Source: a virus
DNA: 21,884 nucleotides
Strand: one strand, 5' to 3'
IMG/VR virus record: IMGVR_UViG_3300034375_003658
Coordinates: 1-21,884 of that record
Notes under the pieces: generated by a model
Told to the model about the DNA's origin: nothing
Databases searched by the model: none
The model's input: only the letters and a program-made list of their open reading frames with translations
Program-made: the position numbers and the translations under genes
Part shown: positions 18,316 to 21,884 of the stretch, piece by piece
How the letters are laid out: each line of letters opens with the position of its first letter
How positions within the stretch are numbered: position 1 is the first letter of the stretch

Positions 18316-19833
18316 TCACGCAGGTATTTGATAGCCACGGCTGAACATGGGATGCACCAAATGTAAATGTTGTAGAGCGCGAGTAAGACCCACATAAAAC
18401 ACGCGAGCTTCATCAAAATGTTCGTTTTCAAACTTACGCCACATAGAATAGGAACGACGCATAGTATCAGTGAGAACCATAACATTATCTGCTTGAGCCC
18501 CCTTTGCTGAATGAATCGTTGAGATTCGGATGCGTGGTTCTTGCGTCAGGGACTCACCTTTGCGTAGACAGGCTTTAATGTAACGCTTATCTTTATCCGA
18601 TATTTTGCCCAACCCTTCATCCCAAGGAAGGCTGTGCAGTAATCCATGGAAGTCCAATAGATCTTGTAACCCATAACGCTGGTCTGGCTGTCCTTTACTA
18701 AAGGTTTTATGTCCATACTCTACCTGTGTGCCTAACAACATTTGACTGTAGACAGTTCGTACTTGTTCAGCAGTTAGCATACCACCGTCGCGTAGGCTTT
18801 CCCAAAGCCGAACCGATTCAAGAACTTTACCGTCAATAGATTTACTGCCATTGTAAATGTATAAATGTCCACGGCGACGCACCTCTTCCTCAATCTGCTT
18901 TGCACCTCGTGTAGTGCGGCTGAGTAACAGCCATTCACCTTCGGACATATTAACTTCTTCGGAGTGTCGATGCCAATGGACAAACCCATCCTCATCCCGT
19001 GGGTTGAATTGTTTGGGTCTACGATCAACGACGCGCTGAATTACTTTTTGGCTAAGTGCGTGATGCAGGGCGGGTATCCTGTAACTTTGATCCAACACAG
19101 TGACATCACCTTCCAAACCTATGAAATAGTCTACATCTGCACCCGCATAACGGAATATGGCTTGGTCGTCATCGCCAGCTATAAATATCTCTTTGCAGTT
19201 AGCCTGTAACAAATGCACCATTTTCCATTGCAGTGGCGACAGGTCTTGCGCTTCATCAATAAACACTACCTCTAGCTTCGGTGCTAACTGACGGTAGCAA
19301 AACTGCTCTAGCATATCTGTGTAGTCGAACAGTTGGTATCTATCTTTCCACGCCTTTAACCCCCTGTCTACATAATCAACCCTAGCCCAGTCGGTTTTTA
19401 GCGGCACTGTAGAGGCATTGTAAACGCCGCGCAGAGGCTGTTGCTGTATGCGAGCTATGTTAATCAGCTCAAGGAACTTATCCCCATACCCAAAGTCTTT
19501 ATACGGACCTTGATCAGTAAGCCCTGAATTAAAGAAACCACCGATTTTTAACCAATCACCGATTTCAGTAAACTTATCTGAGGTAAGAATTTGGTTATGG
19601 TTAATACCCATCTGCATAAAAGCAAGGCTGTGAAGAGTACGGAAAAACGGTAGATCGCGCCTATGCAGTCTAAACTTTTCACAAGCACGGTCTATAGCTT
19701 CACTAGCGGCACGTCGAGTAAACCCAAAATAACCTATACGATCTGGTGCGACACCTTTACTAAGATACTCTTCGACCTTGTTCAGTAGGTATGTTGTTTT
19801 CCCTGTTCCTGGAGGTCCGAGTATAATTTTCAT
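18316..19833 (-). CDS. UvrD/Rep-like superfamily 1 DNA helicase
   Basis: This 505-residue helicase has all SF1A motifs in order: Walker A GPPGTGKTT (Lys12), Ia GYFGFTRRAASEA, II VVFIDEAQDLS, III IFIAGDDDQAIFRYAG, IV LDQSYRIP, V ISTIHSAKGAQADNV and VI YVGLTRALQHLHLV. It is shorter than bacterial UvrD (about 720 residues), lacking much of the 1B/2B insertions, as in phage Dda-like and UvrD-like helicases. It should translocate 3'-5' on ssDNA using ATP. The ATG shares one base with the primase stop (TAATG), so primase and helicase are co-translated and probably work together at the fork or in recombination-dependent replication. Confidence 0.95.
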   Translation of the reverse strand: MKIILGPPGTGKTTYLLNKVEEYLSKGVAPDRIGYFGFTRRAASEAIDRACEKFRLHRRDLPFFRTLHSLAFMQMGINHNQILTSDKFTEIGDWLKIGGFFNSGLTDQGPYKDFGYGDKFLELINIARIQQQPLRGVYNASTVPLKTDWARVDYVDRGLKAWKDRYQLFDYTDMLEQFCYRQLAPKLEVVFIDEAQDLSPLQWKMVHLLQANCKEIFIAGDDDQAIFRYAGADVDYFIGLEGDVTVLDQSYRIPALHHALSQKVIQRVVDRRPKQFNPRDEDGFVHWHRHSEEVNMSEGEWLLLSRTTRGAKQIEEEVRRRGHLYIYNGSKSIDGKVLESVRLWESLRDGGMLTAEQVRTVYSQMLLGTQVEYGHKTFSKGQPDQRYGLQDLLDFHGLLHSLPWDEGLGKISDKDKRYIKACLRKGESLTQEPRIRISTIHSAKGAQADNVMVLTDTMRRSYSMWRKFENEHFDEARVFYVGLTRALQHLHLVHPMFSRGYQIPA

Positions 19834-21347
19834 TATAATATGTCGTTCTGTTGGGGCAGTTCAGGCAGTTCCAATATTTCGTCGCTAGATGCAAAAAACT
19901 CTTGTGGTAATGACCATACATGAATCCCTTTGCCTTTTACACGCCAAAACATTTTTTCTGCTTCCATTCCCTGGAGTCGTAAAGTTATCTTGTTTGAAGT
20001 GTAATGGTTAAAGTCGTTAACGGTCAGATGCTTTTTAATATCCTTGACTTGGAAGAATACTTTGCCCTCATCCCATACGGCTACGCCCTGCAATATGTCT
20101 TCACGGTCTGTACCTTTAGCTCTATCAGTACAGAACTGTGACAACAAGTCTTCAAACTCACCTTTAATTGTAGCATCAGGTGGCACTTCTACAATGGTTA
20201 AATTATCCAGCAATAACTGTATTCTGGTCTGCCATGCTCTTTGGCTTACTGCGATAGGCAGTTTATTGATCTGCGCTACACAATCTTTTTGGAATCGTGT
20301 CTGGCTAATCAAACCATCTGTGCTTAATTCAACACGCTGACCGTCTACATCTAGTATCCAAATAGGTGGATCACCATCAATCTTTGTAAGGCTGGACATC
20401 TGGTTTTGCACACCAGCCGGACCAACGCCAAACTTGCGAGTAACGCATATATCCTTATTACAAAAAGGTTTGATAGGCTGGTCGTCACATTTGTAATAAT
20501 AATCCTTGCGCTGTAACTGTTTGATAACCGCGCCAACCTCAGTATGACTAAGCGGTGGGTGCAAATACTCAACATTATAACGCTGTATCAAGGCTTCCCA
20601 ATTATCAGCGTCAAACATTCGGGCATACACACCCAAGTTAAAGAGAGCATTGTTTCGTGAGCCTTCGCCAAAGCCCTGTTGACAAAGCTCATTCAAACAT
20701 GGGGGACCATCTTTTAACTTAGGTTCTGGCTCGGATATACGGTAGCCAGTAAAGTCTTCAGGCTTGATCAAGTAGCGTGTGGCTTTGGTCACAAACTCTT
20801 CAGGGGTCATAAGCTCGCCCTTAAAGTCGTATACCGACCGCGTACTCAGGTCGCCCTTGAAATATGGCATATTCAAGCCATTACCTGTGTCACCACGATC
20901 TACAAGAATGGTTGATTGTTTAGGGAATATCTCACCTTCGGCATGACCTAACGAAGCCGCCAACTCGGTAAGTTTGGATTGCACAGACTCAGCTTTGAGT
21001 GCATCCGTAAAGAAAAAATAAATATGTGCGCCGCCAGATTTACTACGCCCTACCCATCCGACTATCTTAGCATCTTTAAGTTTCTTGACGAGTGCCTTAT
21101 GGTCTACATCGTATGTGTCAATATCAATGGCACCCCACTTACAAAGGTTGTCATCCCTGATGGGAATAATGCCTAGCCCTTGCTTACCATCTAAGTGCTG
21201 TTGCCAAAGTTCTTCAGTTGGTGGCTGTTTTATGATTTTATAAACGCCAAGCCGCTTGCCATCCCCACGTTGTTCGTCAGGGTTGAACACACCATGCGCT
21301 CGTTTATTACCATCAAATAGCTTTAGAAATTTCTCTGCTAAAGACAT
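19833..21347 (-). CDS. Archaeo-eukaryotic primase (AEP) family protein
   Basis: In this 504-residue protein, residues 1-200 form an AEP catalytic domain: WGAIDIDTYD gives the DxD pair (Asp75, Asp77), RSKSGGAHIYFFF the S-x-H-type motif (His108), and ILVDRG (about 147-152) the third acidic motif. GFGEGSRNNALFNLGVYAR (about 225-243) is a PriCT-like helical domain. Cys217, Cys287, Cys296 and Cys301 (PFCNKDICVTRKFG) form a plausible zinc or Fe-S site. A C-terminal 180 residues lacks clear motifs and no helicase domain is fused; the separate SF1 helicase follows with a one-base overlap. It should make primers for the family A polymerase. GGAG lies 7 bases before the ATG. Confidence 0.88.
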   Translation of the reverse strand: MSLAEKFLKLFDGNKRAHGVFNPDEQRGDGKRLGVYKIIKQPPTEELWQQHLDGKQGLGIIPIRDDNLCKWGAIDIDTYDVDHKALVKKLKDAKIVGWVGRSKSGGAHIYFFFTDALKAESVQSKLTELAASLGHAEGEIFPKQSTILVDRGDTGNGLNMPYFKGDLSTRSVYDFKGELMTPEEFVTKATRYLIKPEDFTGYRISEPEPKLKDGPPCLNELCQQGFGEGSRNNALFNLGVYARMFDADNWEALIQRYNVEYLHPPLSHTEVGAVIKQLQRKDYYYKCDDQPIKPFCNKDICVTRKFGVGPAGVQNQMSSLTKIDGDPPIWILDVDGQRVELSTDGLISQTRFQKDCVAQINKLPIAVSQRAWQTRIQLLLDNLTIVEVPPDATIKGEFEDLLSQFCTDRAKGTDREDILQGVAVWDEGKVFFQVKDIKKHLTVNDFNHYTSNKITLRLQGMEAEKMFWRVKGKGIHVWSLPQEFFASSDEILELPELPQQNDIL

Positions 21348-21418
21348 ATATTACTCCAGTATAAAATAAAGAGGGTGGGAGAGTAGTGTTAGTTAATACC
21401 TAGACGCTACCCTCCCGA

Positions 21419-21482
21419 GTAATGGGTCAGACTGCCCATTACCCCTCCACGCAACCGCAGGGCGATCAACCCCCGCAGTTGA
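21419..21482 (-). terminator. Two hairpins between the SSB and primase genes
   Basis: Just past the SSB stop a stem forms on the minus strand between AACTGCGGG and CCC-T-GCGGTT (about 21482-21454; one bulge and one G-U pair). A second, perfect 8-bp stem follows (21442-21435 with 21426-21419). No U-tract follows either. They may limit read-through or protect the 3' end of an abundant SSB message. Confidence 0.45.
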
Positions 21483-21484
21483 AC

Positions 21485-21884
21485 TTAGAATGGCACATCA
21501 TCATCGTCTTGTTGTGACTGTGGTGCAGGGGCTTGAGTTTGCTCTGGGGCTTGCTCTTTAACCTCTACCTCACCAGACTTTACAGACTTGGCGAACGCGA
21601 CTGCCATTTCAAACACGGCTTTATCACCAACATTAGAAAGGTCAATCGGACCGACTTTGTTAATGTCCCAGCCAAACCAATTACCTTTATCATTGCTTTC
21701 AGCAACGCTAGACAGTTGGTATTTATGTGACATCATTGGCAAAGTGTACGGACCGTTTTTGCCTTCTGCTGTAAGTGACTGCATTTGTGTAACCCACTTG
21801 CGAGCTTTCTTCAGCTGTGTGCTAGACATAGTAATCAAGCAACGCTGTGGACCATCTTCATCAAGCAGGATTACAAAGAACTGA
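21485..21884 (-). CDS. Single-stranded DNA-binding-type protein (5' end missing)
   Basis: The frame stays open to the window edge; upstream of the in-frame TTG at 21838 it reads QFFVILLDEDGPQRCLITMS, continuous with the rest, so the gene is partial rather than starting at 21838. The visible 132 residues include QLKKARKWVTQMQS, YTLPMMSHKYQLSS and SNDKGNWFGWDINKVGPI. They end in a low-complexity Gln/Pro/Ala linker and DDDDVPF, the acidic-Pro-Phe tail typical of ssDNA-binding proteins that recruit partners. The body resembles a phage protein family commonly found beside primase and polymerase genes. The SSB role is inferred from the tail and from the primase and helicase next to it. Confidence 0.8.
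   Translation of the reverse strand, partial: QFFVILLDEDGPQRCLITMSSTQLKKARKWVTQMQSLTAEGKNGPYTLPMMSHKYQLSSVAESNDKGNWFGWDINKVGPIDLSNVGDKAVFEMAVAFAKSVKSGEVEVKEQAPEQTQAPAPQSQQDDDDVPF

Overview
The window looks like part of a tailed double-stranded DNA bacteriophage, or a prophage or environmental viral contig. Every gene I can support is on the minus strand, genes are short and packed with ATGA or TAATG overlaps, and the set is phage-typical: SSB, AEP primase, SF1 helicase, family A DNA polymerase, thymidylate synthase homologue, HD nucleotidase, terminase small subunit and many small unknowns. No rRNA, tRNA, plus-strand gene or bacterial housekeeping gene was seen. The host cannot be read from the sequence. 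The polymerase carries Leu at the Phe762-equivalent position, a variant often reported in aquatic viral communities.

Transcription runs from high to low coordinates. Replication block (21884 to 16897): SSB-like protein (cut by the window edge), primase, UvrD-like helicase, a small unknown and a DUF932 protein. Nucleotide and DNA-modification block (16750 to 9076): an unknown, a 5-hmdU-DNA-kinase-helical/aGPT-Pplase-family protein, an NrdR-type zinc ribbon, a TET-associated-type glycosyltransferase, a radical SAM/SPASM enzyme, a ThyA homologue, an Nmad1 (DUF1599) protein, a small zinc ribbon, DNA polymerase A and an HD phosphohydrolase. Together these suggest that the phage hypermodifies a pyrimidine, most likely a 5-hydroxymethyluracil derivative, and may glycosylate it. 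This is inferred from gene families.

Small-gene block (8994 to 3608): a run of small proteins, three with predicted DNA-binding folds, then a candidate structured RNA (about 6068-6240). Left end (3336 to 109): terminase small subunit overlapping a PD-(D/E)XK nuclease, then three separately transcribed unknowns separated by repeats and intrinsic terminators. The last, at 109-630, has no acidic residue at all.

Control signals are unusually legible. Several genes have an AT-rich -10 box followed at once by a GC-rich hairpin at the predicted 5' end of the mRNA, then a short leader with a strong ribosome binding site. Three terminators share a UUCG-capped stem. Two tiny hydrophobic peptides (722-781 and 4238-4300) may be single-pass membrane proteins. 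Functional names rest on motif recognition by eye; no database search was possible.
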